A stretch of 57,187 bases of DNA from HGM13006 sp963650135 (GTDB taxonomy: Bacteria > Bacillota > Clostridia > Oscillospirales > Oscillospiraceae), in contig CAVJLG010000079.1 of NCBI GenBank assembly GCA_963650135.1, positions 1-57,187 on the forward strand, read 5' to 3'. The position numbers and the translations under genes were made by a program. Shown here piece after piece: positions 24,569 through 32,869 of the stretch. The number at the start of each line of letters is the position of its first letter. Position 1 is the first letter of the stretch. Under the pieces are notes generated by a model that was not told where the DNA came from, did not search any database, and saw only the letters and a program-made list of their open reading frames with translations.

Positions 24569-26100
24569 TGCATCGCGGCATGCTGCTGATCCCACCGCGC
24601 TTTTTGCTTTTTTAGGAGTGTCAGCAGCGTTTGGCGTTCTGCTTCCTCCAGGGTAATGGCGCTGTGTTCATCTCCGCCGGTATTTCTAAGCCGCAATGCC
24701 ATATGCTTTGCAGCTTCGCCGCATTGTGTCAGAAGCAGGACAAGCTCATCATCGCTTGTAAATTCCTCGCCGTTCCGAAGCCGCTGAAAATAAGCCTGTC
24801 CTCGGCCACAGCGCAGAGCATCAGAAGGACACTGATTGGGACACTGGGCGCAGTGGTCCGGAAGCTCGACTATCGGCTGCTGCTCGTCCAGCGGGATGCT
24901 GCCGGTGCCACGCAGCAGTTCAACGGAAACCGTTTCTCCCGGTCTGCTGGGACGTTCTCCCGGCTGCGTAATGTAGATTCCCTGGGCAGTCATAGCGGCA
25001 GCGGAGCCCCGTGCGCCCGGGCCGCGGAGGGTGACGGGGGATGCGGTATACCCAGCCGCCGTTCGCTTGACTTCCATGGGGACCATCATGGAGAAAATCG
25101 GCGGCTTTGGAATGGGTGCCGTCAGCTTGGCGGAAACCGTTTCTCGTACCGGTGCTGGAATCCCCAGGCCGTGGCATATGAGCCCCCGCACCATATAATC
25201 CATACTGTAGAACGCGGCGAAAGAAGGACCCGACAGGTTGATAACCGGTTTCCCCTCCACGATCACTGCGCTCATGGGACGACCGGGGACGGCGGCAATT
25301 CCGTCGAAGACAGGCGTTCCGATTTCCTGTAGGATGGCATGACAGTAATCTTCGCCGCCCTTTGATGTACCTGCGTTCACCAGCAGGATATCTGCGTGGG
25401 AAAGAAGATCCTGAATCGCGTTTCGGAGCTGTACCGGTTCGTCCGGGACAATGGGATACATGACCGGCTGCGTGCCCATATCCAGCAGCATTTGGCGCAC
25501 CAGTGCGGAGTTGGAATCATAGTTCTGCCCTCGTTGCAGCGGCTGACCGACATCCACCAGCTCGCTTCCGGTGGGTAAGAATGCAACCCTGGGCTTTTTG
25601 ATTACCGGAACCTCGGAAATGCCGCCCATTGCAAGGGCGGAAAGATACATGGCGTCCAGAACAGTACCGGACGGAACCAGCAGGCTGCCCTTTCTTACGT
25701 CGCTTCCCTGGGGCTTGACATTGGTTCCTTTTTTGGCGGAAAACTTGCCATGAAAGCGCAGTCCGCCGTCTGCCAGCAGCTCAACATTCTCAATGGGGAT
25801 CACTGTGTCGAAGGCGTCGTCAAAATCATCGCCGGTATCCGCCCGGACATAGTCTATTCCCATTTTCCACCCAGAGGAATCCGGAACGCCGCTGAGAAAC
25901 CGTTCCGAGTCCACCGCTACGCCGTCCATGGTAGAGGCGCGCACCAGCGGAAGGTGATACTGGGCATATTGATTTTCGCAGAGAACACGTCCTGCCGCGT
26001 CCTCCAATGCAATCCGTTCTGTTCCCAGCTTGGGAGTCCAGCTCTGGCACAAACGTGCCAGAGCGTCCTCCTTCCGGATGAGATGATGAAAATCGTCCAT
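24556..26100 (-). CDS. MoeA-like molybdopterin molybdenumtransferase with Cys-rich C-terminal extension
   Basis: A 514-residue protein. It shows the MoeA N-terminal region with S-T-M-D-G-V-A-V (residue ~57), the molybdopterin-binding core with P-T-G-S-E-L-V (~175) and N-A-G-T-S-K-G-G-E-D-Y (~240), where typical MoeA has S-G-G-V-S-V-G. A MoeA C-terminal beta domain runs to ~400. Beyond the usual ~400 residues it has an extra ~110, starting with H-C-A-Q-C-P-N-Q-C-P (C-x2-C-x3-C plus another Cys seven residues on) and ending in a charged helix. MoeA inserts Mo or W into molybdopterin. GGAGGCATT precedes the ATG. It is the last gene of the operon with a FecCD-type ABC transporter. Alternative: a MoeA paralogue that acts as metal sensor or chaperone. 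Confidence 0.8.
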   Translation of the reverse strand: MDDFHHLIRKEDALARLCQSWTPKLGTERIALEDAAGRVLCENQYAQYHLPLVRASTMDGVAVDSERFLSGVPDSSGWKMGIDYVRADTGDDFDDAFDTVIPIENVELLADGGLRFHGKFSAKKGTNVKPQGSDVRKGSLLVPSGTVLDAMYLSALAMGGISEVPVIKKPRVAFLPTGSELVDVGQPLQRGQNYDSNSALVRQMLLDMGTQPVMYPIVPDEPVQLRNAIQDLLSHADILLVNAGTSKGGEDYCHAILQEIGTPVFDGIAAVPGRPMSAVIVEGKPVINLSGPSFAAFYSMDYMVRGLICHGLGIPAPVRETVSAKLTAPIPKPPIFSMMVPMEVKRTAAGYTASPVTLRGPGARGSAAAMTAQGIYITQPGERPSRPGETVSVELLRGTGSIPLDEQQPIVELPDHCAQCPNQCPSDALRCGRGQAYFQRLRNGEEFTSDDELVLLLTQCGEAAKHMALRLRNTGGDEHSAITLEEAERQTLLTLLKKQKARWDQQHAAMHTKK

Positions 26101-26110
26101 AATGCCTCCG

Positions 26111-27355
26111 TTACTCGCAGACTGCGGCCAGCTGGTCTGGGGTCAGTTCTACATCATACATAAAGCGGAAGAACTCCTGTACCTCGGCTTCCAGATCATA
26201 GGTGCACTGCTCCGGATAGCATTTTGCCGCGGTATACAGGCAGCCGAGAATCCGCAGGGCGTTGGGGCTGCGGTCTACCCAGTTCTGGGGAAGGGAGGGG
26301 TTCAGGTATACGTTGCCGTTCTGCACGGCGGTGATGCTGTCCCAGTTGCCGCCGGTGGTGATTTCCTGATAAGCGGCGGCATTCCAAACAAAGATGTACT
26401 CCGGATTCCACTGAAGCACCTGCTCCAGAGAAACTGCTTCCATACCGCCAAAGCTGCTCATGGTGACATCCTCGCCCACAGCGGCTTTCAGACCAAGGTA
26501 GCGATATACATCGGCGTGGAAGGAATCGGCTGCTTCGGTAGAAAGCCCGTCGGTTCCCTCGGCATAATAATAGGTAACCACTTGATCCTGAGGCACGGCA
26601 TCTACCGTTGCCTGAATCTCATCCAGAACCGTCTGAAGATAGGCTTCCACTTCTGCACCGCGCTGAGGCTGACCCAACCACAGACCAATGAGTCCGGCTG
26701 CCTTTGCGGTGTCTGCGATGTCGCGGCTTACCACAATGACCGGAATACCATACTGCTCTGCCATGGCGTCCGCTGTGGAAATGGTGGTTTCCAGAGCAGC
26801 TTCCGAGACATCATAGGTGTTGATGATGACATCCGGAGAAACGGCGAGAATGCCTTCGGTATTGGCTTCGTTGTTGCCAAAGTTGCCGCCGATGACGGGG
26901 GTATCCGCTACGGCAGCGGGATAGTAGGAAAGCTGTTCCTCGGTAAATTCAGAGGCAAAGCCAATGATCTGCTCCGGCGCAATGGCACACAGCCAGCCTT
27001 CACAGGTAGGGCTGGAGTTCCAGACCATGGGGTTTTCCGGGAAGGTTACGGTTCTGCCTGCCATATCGGTAATGGTAACCATGCCGTTTTCATCTGCTTC
27101 CAGCGGCTGAACTTCTGGAATTTCCTCTGCTTCGGAGACTTCTTCTACTGCACTGGCAGTATCCTGAATGCTTTCCGGTTCTTCGGCTGATTCGGGCTGT
27201 TCCGGTGCAGGTGCTGCACTGACGGTTTCAGAAACAGTCGAAGCAGAGAATGCAGTGGAGGATGCGGAGGTATTGCCGCAGCCTGCCAGCATTGCAGTAA
27301 TCATGCACAGAATGACCAGCAATGCGGTGTGTCGATGGATGGCTTTGATGTTCAT
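26111..27355 (-). CDS. ABC transporter substrate-binding lipoprotein (TroA/BtuF/MolA-like)
   Basis: A 414-residue periplasmic-binding-type-III protein. The signal peptide ends at the lipobox A-M-L-A-G-C-G-N. An acidic Ala/Glu/Pro-rich linker runs to ~95, then I-T-D-M-A-G-R-T-V-T-F-P begins the Peripla_BP_2 domain. Later motifs are P-D-V-I-I-N-T-Y, S-F-G-G-M-E-A-V-S-L-E-Q-V and W-D-S-I-T-A-V-Q-N-G. This family binds ferric-siderophores, haem, cobalamin or, in MolA, molybdate/tungstate. The MoeA-like gene ten bases downstream favours Mo or W. The ATG overlaps the ATPase stop by 4 bases (ATGA). Confidence 0.85.
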   Translation of the reverse strand: MNIKAIHRHTALLVILCMITAMLAGCGNTSASSTAFSASTVSETVSAAPAPEQPESAEEPESIQDTASAVEEVSEAEEIPEVQPLEADENGMVTITDMAGRTVTFPENPMVWNSSPTCEGWLCAIAPEQIIGFASEFTEEQLSYYPAAVADTPVIGGNFGNNEANTEGILAVSPDVIINTYDVSEAALETTISTADAMAEQYGIPVIVVSRDIADTAKAAGLIGLWLGQPQRGAEVEAYLQTVLDEIQATVDAVPQDQVVTYYYAEGTDGLSTEAADSFHADVYRYLGLKAAVGEDVTMSSFGGMEAVSLEQVLQWNPEYIFVWNAAAYQEITTGGNWDSITAVQNGNVYLNPSLPQNWVDRSPNALRILGCLYTAAKCYPEQCTYDLEAEVQEFFRFMYDVELTPDQLAAVCE

Positions 27356-28170
27356 AGTTCATGTTCCTTTCTTTCTGTATTGGGCAGAGAGGCTCTGCCG
27401 ATCAAAGGCATACAGCCTGTGACAACCTGTTGATCCCGGTATCCGTGGGTCATGACGATTGGAACGCGATAGGTCTGCTCCATGGCCGGGGCGGTGATGA
27501 TCTCTTTCGCACTGCCAATGCGGATGCCCTGTCTGGACAGCAGCATGGTATTAGCATCCAGCAGCAGCGCATGGTCCGGGGCATGGGTGGTCATAATGAC
27601 GGACATCCCCGTTTTTGCCAACTGCCGGATGGTGGACAATACCTGCGCCTGATTTCCAAAGTCCAAATTTGCGGTAGGCTCATCCATAAACAAAATTTCG
27701 GGGGATTGGGTCAGCGCCCGGGCAATGAGCACCATTTGGCGCTCGCCGCCGCTGATTTTTGTATAATCCTGCTCCGCCAGGTGAGAAAGCTGCAAACGCG
27801 CCAAAACCTGATCCGCTATGGCATAGTCCCTGGCGCCCGGCGCACTGGTCAGACCCAAATGTGCGGTTCGACCCATTACGACAACCTGACGCACAGTATA
27901 GGGAAACGGCGGAGTATGCGCCTGTGGGACATAGCCCAGAAGCTGGGCACGCATTTTTGCAGAATGACTGAGATAGGGCGTTTCATCCACCAATACCTCG
28001 CCGGAAATGGCAGGCAGCAGTCCCAGCATGGTTTTGAACAGCGTCGTTTTGCCAACGCCATTGGGACCAAGAATACAGAGAATCTCGCCGCTGTCCAGGG
28101 AGAAGGATAGGTTTTGTAAGATCGGATTTCCGTGGTAACCGCAGGTGAGGTTCTGAACTTCCAGCTTCAT
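27352..28170 (-). CDS. FecCD-type ABC transporter, ATP-binding protein
   Basis: A 272-residue ATPase of the FecE/BtuD/MolC class. Walker A is G-P-N-G-V-G-K-T-T (residues ~34-42), the Q-loop follows near Y-V-P-Q-A-H-T-P, the signature is K-I-S-G-G-E-R-Q near 137, Walker B is I-L-F-M-D-E-P-T-A-N-L-D near 160 and the H-loop T-T-H-A-P-D. It overlaps both neighbours by 4 bases, indicating translational coupling permease-ATPase-binding protein. Confidence 0.92.
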   Translation of the reverse strand: MKLEVQNLTCGYHGNPILQNLSFSLDSGEILCILGPNGVGKTTLFKTMLGLLPAISGEVLVDETPYLSHSAKMRAQLLGYVPQAHTPPFPYTVRQVVVMGRTAHLGLTSAPGARDYAIADQVLARLQLSHLAEQDYTKISGGERQMVLIARALTQSPEILFMDEPTANLDFGNQAQVLSTIRQLAKTGMSVIMTTHAPDHALLLDANTMLLSRQGIRIGSAKEIITAPAMEQTYRVPIVMTHGYRDQQVVTGCMPLIGRASLPNTERKEHEL

Positions 28171-29180
28171 AGCCAGCTCCTCCTTCCTTTGACCAGCAGG
28201 ATTAGAAAACAGGGCGCACCGATCAGCGCGGTGAGAATGCCGATGGATACCTCAACCTGGAAGAAAATCCGGGTGATATTGTCCACCAGCAGCAGGAAGA
28301 TACCGCCGCCCAGAGCGGAGGCGGGAAGCAGCCTGCGATAATCCGGTCCCACCAGCAGCCGCATGAGATGAGGGATGACCAGCCCAATCCAGCCAACCAT
28401 ACCGCAGGCAGCTACGGAAGCGGAGGTGACCAGAGTTGCGCAGGCAATCATGGAAAGGCGCAGCCAGCGGACATTGACCCCAAGCATCTGCGCTTCTTCA
28501 TCTCCAAAGGACAGAACGTTCAGACGGTAAGAGAGACACAGCAGCGGAATCAGTCCCAGTAAGACAGGAATCAAAAGAATTGGAAGCGTTTTCATTTGCA
28601 GGTGGGTCATGCTGCCCATGAGCCAGAAGGTGATTTCGCCTAGCTTATCATCGGTATCCGCCAGCATTTTTGTGATGGAAACTCCGGCGTTAAACAGAGA
28701 AGAGACGATCATACCGGTGAGTACCAGCGTAATGGTGCTGTTTTCCCGATGGGATACTGCGCTGCTGACCAGATACGTCAAAGCAGTGGCCAGCAATCCA
28801 AACAAAAAGGCAGTCAGATGCATACTCAGGGCGGAAGCGGACAAAAGAATACCGCAGCAGGCCCCAAATGCGGCGCCGGAGGATGCCCCCAGCAGATCCG
28901 GCGATACCATGGGGTTGTGAAAGATGCCCTGATAGGCAGCCCCGGAGACAGACAGCGCCATCCCCACCAGTACACAGGCAGCAAGGCGGGGGAGCCTTAC
29001 CTGGAGCAGAACCGTACTCTCCTTTTGCAGCTCCGATGCTGTTCCGTGCGTCCAGAGAACCTGCCCGATTTGCTGAAGGCTCAGTGGGTATTTTCCCAGC
29101 ATCAGCGAAACAAGAAATAGAAGCAGCAAGAACACTGCCAGGACTGGAATGACCGGAAAGGTATGCTGTTTTTTGACCAT
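28167..29180 (-). CDS. FecCD-family ABC transporter permease
   Basis: A 337-residue permease with nine to ten membrane helices. The family motif N-P-M-V-S-P-D-L-L-G-A-S-S-G-A lies around residue 90, and the cytoplasmic-loop region G-x-x-x-F-V-G-L-x-x-P is represented by G-W-I-G-L-V-I-P-H-L-M-R near 270. First gene of the operon; GGGAGG is 12 bases upstream of the ATG, and a terminator-bearing leader lies before it. Homologues carry siderophores, cobalamin or molybdate/tungstate. Confidence 0.92.
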   Translation of the reverse strand: MVKKQHTFPVIPVLAVFLLLLFLVSLMLGKYPLSLQQIGQVLWTHGTASELQKESTVLLQVRLPRLAACVLVGMALSVSGAAYQGIFHNPMVSPDLLGASSGAAFGACCGILLSASALSMHLTAFLFGLLATALTYLVSSAVSHRENSTITLVLTGMIVSSLFNAGVSITKMLADTDDKLGEITFWLMGSMTHLQMKTLPILLIPVLLGLIPLLCLSYRLNVLSFGDEEAQMLGVNVRWLRLSMIACATLVTSASVAACGMVGWIGLVIPHLMRLLVGPDYRRLLPASALGGGIFLLLVDNITRIFFQVEVSIGILTALIGAPCFLILLVKGRRSWL

Positions 29181-29279
29181 TGTGATAAACTGCCTCCCTC
29201 AAAATAGAAACAGCGCCTGCATTCGTCTAGGGATTGCCTGGACTTATGCAAGCGCTGCACAGCAATGATCCGATTCAAC

Positions 29280-29314
29280 AAAAAAGACCGCCTGGAACGA
29301 ATCCAAAACGGTCT
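29280..29314 (-). terminator. Leader terminator ahead of the metal/oxyanion ABC operon
   Basis: In the minus-strand RNA GACCG pairs with CGGUC and UUUGGA with UUCCAGG, followed by six U. It lies 100 bases before the permease start and after the structured leader. The base of its stem overlaps an alternative hairpin GTCTA-TCAA-TAGAC (29311-29324), so two mutually exclusive folds are possible, as expected for riboswitch-controlled attenuation. Confidence 0.75.
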
Positions 29315-29324
29315 ATCAATAGAC

Positions 29325-29516
29325 AGAGCATCCCCAGGGTAGAACCTGGAACACGTTTGGTTTCCTTCTCAGCAATGGAAGGCAGCGCCGTTTCCAGCAC
29401 TACCCCGGTTCCAGCCCCATGGGACGGCACCTTTAGGGAATGGAACACGGAAACTTCCGGATATACAAAAACAATGAGCAGCCCGGCAATCGGAATTACG
29501 CCGCGGCTACTCATTG
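29325..29516 (-). ncRNA. Probable riboswitch leader, candidate Moco/Wco (molybdenum-cofactor) aptamer
   Basis: The leader RNA (start ~29517) begins with a hairpin CAATGAGTAGCC/GGCTGCTCATTG, then folds a long domain. There GGUGCCGU (29424-29431) pairs with ACGGCGCU (29384-29391), enclosing CCCAUGGGG, and next to it is the hairpin CCUUC/GAAGG (29364-29382) followed by GGAAACCAAACG. A Rho-independent terminator follows. Context is a transporter with a MoeA-like protein, so molybdenum or tungsten cofactor is the likely ligand. I assign the class from structure and context, not alignment; a cobalamin aptamer was considered but its conserved B12 box is absent. Confidence 0.5.
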
Positions 29517-29523
29517 CATGTTT

Positions 29524-29551
29524 ATTATAGCAACTCGCCAAGGAATGTCAA
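29524..29551 (-). promoter_or_regulatory. Sigma-A promoter of the metal/oxyanion ABC operon
   Basis: Minus strand: TTGACA (29546-29551), 16-base spacer, TATAAT (29524-29529); both boxes match consensus. The predicted start at ~29517 leaves a ~335-base leader, unusually long and structured. Confidence 0.85.
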
Positions 29552-29601
29552 GCTTCTTCGGATCAGATTTTAATGCATTTAATTTTACTGGAGGAGGCCA
29601 A

Positions 29602-29642
29602 ATAAAAAGGAATCCCCGTGGAATCTTAGATTCCATGGGGAT
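29602..29642 (-). terminator. Terminator after the tRNA pair
   Basis: Minus strand: AATCCCC-A-TGGAATC, loop TAA, GATTCCA-C-GGGGATT, then CCTTTTT. It ends the tRNA-Gly/tRNA-Val transcript. Confidence 0.8.
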
Positions 29643-29719
<77 letters not shown>

Positions 29720-29727
29720 ATGCACTG

Positions 29728-29801
29728 TGGAGCGGGTGGGGGGAATCGAACCCCTGTATTCAGCTTGGGAAGCTGATGTTCTGCCATTGAACTACACCCG
29801 C
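29728..29801 (-). tRNA. tRNA-Gly (anticodon CCC)
   Basis: The acceptor GCGGGTG pairs with CACCCGC, with a T discriminator and encoded CCA. The anticodon stem is TCAGC/GCTGA with loop TTCCCAA (CCC), and the T loop is TTCGATT. It is transcribed first of the pair, 8 bases before tRNA-Val. Confidence 0.92.
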
Positions 29802-29813
29802 AATGTGACATTG

Positions 29814-29842
29814 ATTATAGCATGGGAAGCTGGAAAATGCAA
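29814..29842 (-). promoter_or_regulatory. Promoter of the tRNA-Gly/tRNA-Val unit
   Basis: Minus strand: TTGCAT (29837-29842), 17-base spacer, TATAAT (29814-29819), just upstream of tRNA-Gly. Confidence 0.8.
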
Positions 29843-29886
29843 GAGCTAAATGAAAAAATTTTTCTTTCGATGGCGCAAAATACATG

Positions 29887-29916
29887 TGGACAAAGGCCAA
29901 GTGCACATGGTATGAT
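29887..29916 (+). promoter_or_regulatory. Promoter of the rnf operon
   Basis: TGGACA (29887-29892), 18-base spacer, TATGAT (29911-29916). The predicted start is ~64 bases before rnfC. It is divergent from the tRNA promoter. Confidence 0.65.
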
Positions 29917-29986
29917 AAACAAGCTGATTTGCGCCTGTTTTATGAAAAAACCGGCGGAAACAGATGAAATTTGAGAGGTGAAGAAT

Positions 29987-31300
29987 ATGGCTGGGTTTTT
30001 CGGTGGGGTACATCCCAACGATAAGAAAGCTCTGTCCAGCGAAATGGCAATAGAGTGCCTGCCGGCGCCTAAAACAGTGGTGATTCCCATGTCGATGCAC
30101 ATCGGCGCACCCTGTAAGCCCCTGGTGAAAAAGGGCGACTTGGTTACGGTCGGGCAGAAAATCGGCGACAACACCGGTCTTTGCGTTCCCATCCATGCGT
30201 CCGTTTCGGGCAAGGTCCTGGCGGTGGAGGCGCGGCCCCATCCCAATGGCACAAACGTGATGTCTGTGGTCATTGAAAATGATTTTCAGGATACTCTCTG
30301 CGAAACGGTGCAGCCCCGGGAATCCATTGCGGATCTCAGCGGGGAAGAGCTGACGAAGATCATTCACGAGGCGGGCATTGCCGGTATGGGCGGTGCAACA
30401 TTCCCCACGGATGTGAAGATCTCCAGCGGCGTGGGCAAGCTGGACACGATTATTGTCAATGCTGCGGAATGTGAGCCCTACATAACCTCCGATGACCGGC
30501 TGCTGCGGGAAACGCCCGAGCGGGTATTGGAGGGATTGCGGGTTCTGCTTCGGATTTTCGGTCTGGAAAAGGGCTATATCGGCATTGAGGCCAACAAGAA
30601 GGCTGCCATTTCCGTTTTGCAGGAGAAATGTCCCGCGGGCGGTGATATTGTGGTCCAGGTTTTGAAGACCCGGTATCCCCAGGGTGCAGAGAAGCAGCTG
30701 ATTCAGACCGTAACCGGGCGGCAGGTGCCTCCTGGCGGACTGCCTGCTGCGGTGGGCTGTGGCGTATTCAACGCGGCAACCTGTGCGGCCATTTATGATG
30801 CGGTCTATCTGGGCATGCCGCTGGTAAAGCGCGGCGTTACCGTTACCGGCGAGGCCATCACCACGCCCAAAAACTTTATTGCACCCATCGGAACGCCCCT
30901 GTCCGACCTGATTGCGGCGGCAGACGGCTTCTCTTCCGATCCCTATAAGGTGCTCACCGGCGGCCCCATGATGGGCATGACCCAGTTCGATCTCAGCGTG
31001 CCGGTGATCAAGGGAACCAATGCGGTAACCTGCTTTACGAAGAAGCAGAAAGTGGAGGTAAAGGTGCCCCACTGTATCCGCTGCGGGCGCTGCGTGGGCG
31101 TTTGTCCCATGCACCTGATGCCTTTGTACCTCTATCAGGCGGAGCGGAAGGACAATATTGATGAGCTGAACCGCAGAAACATTTCCGACTGCATTGAGTG
31201 CGGCTCCTGTGCATACATCTGTCCTGCCCGGATTCCGCTGGTGCAGAGCTTTAAAAACGGCAAGGCCAAGGTCAAGGCTGCCGCTGCGAAAAAGAATTAA
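29987..31300 (+). CDS. rnfC: Rnf complex subunit C (NADH-dehydrogenase-type, 2x4Fe-4S)
   Basis: A 437-residue peripheral subunit. The N-terminal RnfC barrel-sandwich domain is followed by the nucleotide/FMN region with G-M-G-G-A-T-F-P-T (residue ~130), an SLBB domain near 260, and two ferredoxin motifs, C-I-R-C-G-R-C-V-G-V-C-P (~363) and C-I-E-C-G-S-C-A-Y-I-C-P (~402). It oxidises or reduces NAD(H) on the cytoplasmic face. GAGAGG eight bases upstream selects the ATG at 29987; an in-frame GTG at 29978 overlaps that ribosome site. First gene of rnfCDGEAB, the usual clostridial order. Confidence 0.96.
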   Translation: MAGFFGGVHPNDKKALSSEMAIECLPAPKTVVIPMSMHIGAPCKPLVKKGDLVTVGQKIGDNTGLCVPIHASVSGKVLAVEARPHPNGTNVMSVVIENDFQDTLCETVQPRESIADLSGEELTKIIHEAGIAGMGGATFPTDVKISSGVGKLDTIIVNAAECEPYITSDDRLLRETPERVLEGLRVLLRIFGLEKGYIGIEANKKAAISVLQEKCPAGGDIVVQVLKTRYPQGAEKQLIQTVTGRQVPPGGLPAAVGCGVFNAATCAAIYDAVYLGMPLVKRGVTVTGEAITTPKNFIAPIGTPLSDLIAAADGFSSDPYKVLTGGPMMGMTQFDLSVPVIKGTNAVTCFTKKQKVEVKVPHCIRCGRCVGVCPMHLMPLYLYQAERKDNIDELNRRNISDCIECGSCAYICPARIPLVQSFKNGKAKVKAAAAKKN

Positions 31301-31312
31301 GGAGGCGTAACA

Positions 31313-32305
31313 ATGGATCAAGAAAATCTGAATCTCACGGTATCCTGCTCGCCTCATGTCCATGCGCCGGACGGCACCCGGGATATCATGCTGGACGTCA
31401 TCATTGCGCTGATTCCAGCCATGCTGGGGGCAATGTTCTTCTTTGGACTCCGCAGCCTGTGCGTGGCGGCGGTATCCGTGGCGGCCTGCATTGTATTTGA
31501 GTTCCTGTATCGGAAGCTCCTGAAAAAGGACACCACCATTGGCGACTGTTCCGCCATCGTCACCGGCCTGCTGCTGGCAATGGTGTGTCCGGTGACCATT
31601 CCCTATTGGACCATTATCATCGGCGATTTCTTTGCCATTGTAGTGGTCAAGCAGCTGTTCGGCGGCATTGGCTGCAACTTCTTAAACCCGGCGCTGGCAG
31701 GGCGTGCGTTCCTGTTCTCCTATCCGGTGATTATGACCACCTGGGTTGCGCCCTATACCTCTCTGAATCTCATCGGCTCCAATGTGGACGCCGTGACTGC
31801 CGCAACCCCCATGAGCTACCTCCATCAGGGCCTGCTGCCGGACACCACCATTTTCGACAGCTTCCTGGGCAGCGTTGGCGGCTGCATGGGTGAGACTTCT
31901 GCAGTGTTGCTGCTGGTGGGCGGCGTGTATCTGGTGGTGAGAAAGGTGATTTCTCCCCGGATTCCTCTGACGTATATCGGTACCGTTGCCGTGATTGCGC
32001 TGCTGTTCCCCCAGGGCAACGACCGGCTGGTATGGCTGGGCTATCAGGTGCTCTCCGGCGGACTGATGCTGGGTGCAATCTTTATGGCCACCGACTATGC
32101 CACCTCTCCTGTGACCAAGGGCGGCCAGATCGTCTATGGCATTGGCTGCGGACTGATCACCATGTTCATCCGCTATTTCGGCTCCTATGCCGAGGGCGTC
32201 AGCTATGCCATCCTGATTATGAACATTGCGGTACTGCTGCTGGATAAGATCGGCGTACCCAAGCGGTTTGGCTATGTGAAGCCCGGGAAGGAGGCTGCGA
32301 AATGA
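31313..32305 (+). CDS. rnfD: Rnf complex subunit D (membrane, covalent FMN)
   Basis: A 330-residue integral membrane protein with about nine to ten helices. The flavinylation motif region D-A-V-T-A-A-T-P is at residues 159-166, corresponding to the S/T-G-A-T-type site in NqrB/RnfD. G-C-N-F-L-N-P-A-L-A-G-R-A-F near 120 is a family signature. AAGGAGG lies seven bases upstream of the ATG. It forms part of the ion-conducting membrane core and overlaps rnfG by 4 bases. Confidence 0.96.
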   Translation: MDQENLNLTVSCSPHVHAPDGTRDIMLDVIIALIPAMLGAMFFFGLRSLCVAAVSVAACIVFEFLYRKLLKKDTTIGDCSAIVTGLLLAMVCPVTIPYWTIIIGDFFAIVVVKQLFGGIGCNFLNPALAGRAFLFSYPVIMTTWVAPYTSLNLIGSNVDAVTAATPMSYLHQGLLPDTTIFDSFLGSVGGCMGETSAVLLLVGGVYLVVRKVISPRIPLTYIGTVAVIALLFPQGNDRLVWLGYQVLSGGLMLGAIFMATDYATSPVTKGGQIVYGIGCGLITMFIRYFGSYAEGVSYAILIMNIAVLLLDKIGVPKRFGYVKPGKEAAK

Positions 32306-32856
32306 GCAAAGCAAAAAGCGGCGGCGCAGGCTACTACCTCAAGCTGGCTCTGACCCTGCTGGTGATTTCCGCAGTGGTTTCCGGCCTGCTGGGCCTGACC
32401 AACTATGTGACCAAGGATACAATTGCTGCGATTAACGCAGAGAAAACCGCTGCCTCTATGAAAGAGGTGCTTCCGGCGGATACCTACACCCAACTGGAAT
32501 ACCCCGCAACCGGCACCCAGGCCAATGTTGCCGCAGTGTATCAGGCGGACGACAAGGGCTATGTGATTGAAGTAACACCCTCCGGCTTCGGCGGCACCAT
32601 CGACATGGTGGTGGGCGTTGGAACCGATGGCACAGTCACCGGCGTTTCCATCATCAGCATGTCCGAGACTTCCGGCCTGGGCGCAAACGCCAGCAAGGAG
32701 AGCTTCCGGAGCCAGTTTGTGGGCAAGTCCGGTGAGCTGGCCGTGAGCAAGGACGGCGGCGAGATTGACGCGCTCACCGGCGCTACCATCACCTCCCGTG
32801 CAGTTACCTCCGGCGTGAATACGGCGCTGGTAGTTGCCTCGGAAATGCAGGGCTGA
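32302..32856 (+). CDS. rnfG: Rnf complex subunit G (FMN-binding)
   Basis: A 184-residue protein with one N-terminal membrane anchor (residues ~13-33) and an extracytoplasmic FMN domain. The flavinylation motif is T-G-A-T at 159-162 within D-A-L-T-G-A-T-I-T-S. It passes electrons within the complex. The ATG overlaps the rnfD stop. Confidence 0.95.
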   Translation: MSKAKSGGAGYYLKLALTLLVISAVVSGLLGLTNYVTKDTIAAINAEKTAASMKEVLPADTYTQLEYPATGTQANVAAVYQADDKGYVIEVTPSGFGGTIDMVVGVGTDGTVTGVSIISMSETSGLGANASKESFRSQFVGKSGELAVSKDGGEIDALTGATITSRAVTSGVNTALVVASEMQG

Positions 32857-32869
32857 GGAGGAATGAAGT

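Noticed and set aside
29325..29516. Cobalamin riboswitch before the FecCD-type transporter
   Set aside because: The conserved B12 box is absent, and the MoeA-like gene points to Mo/W instead.
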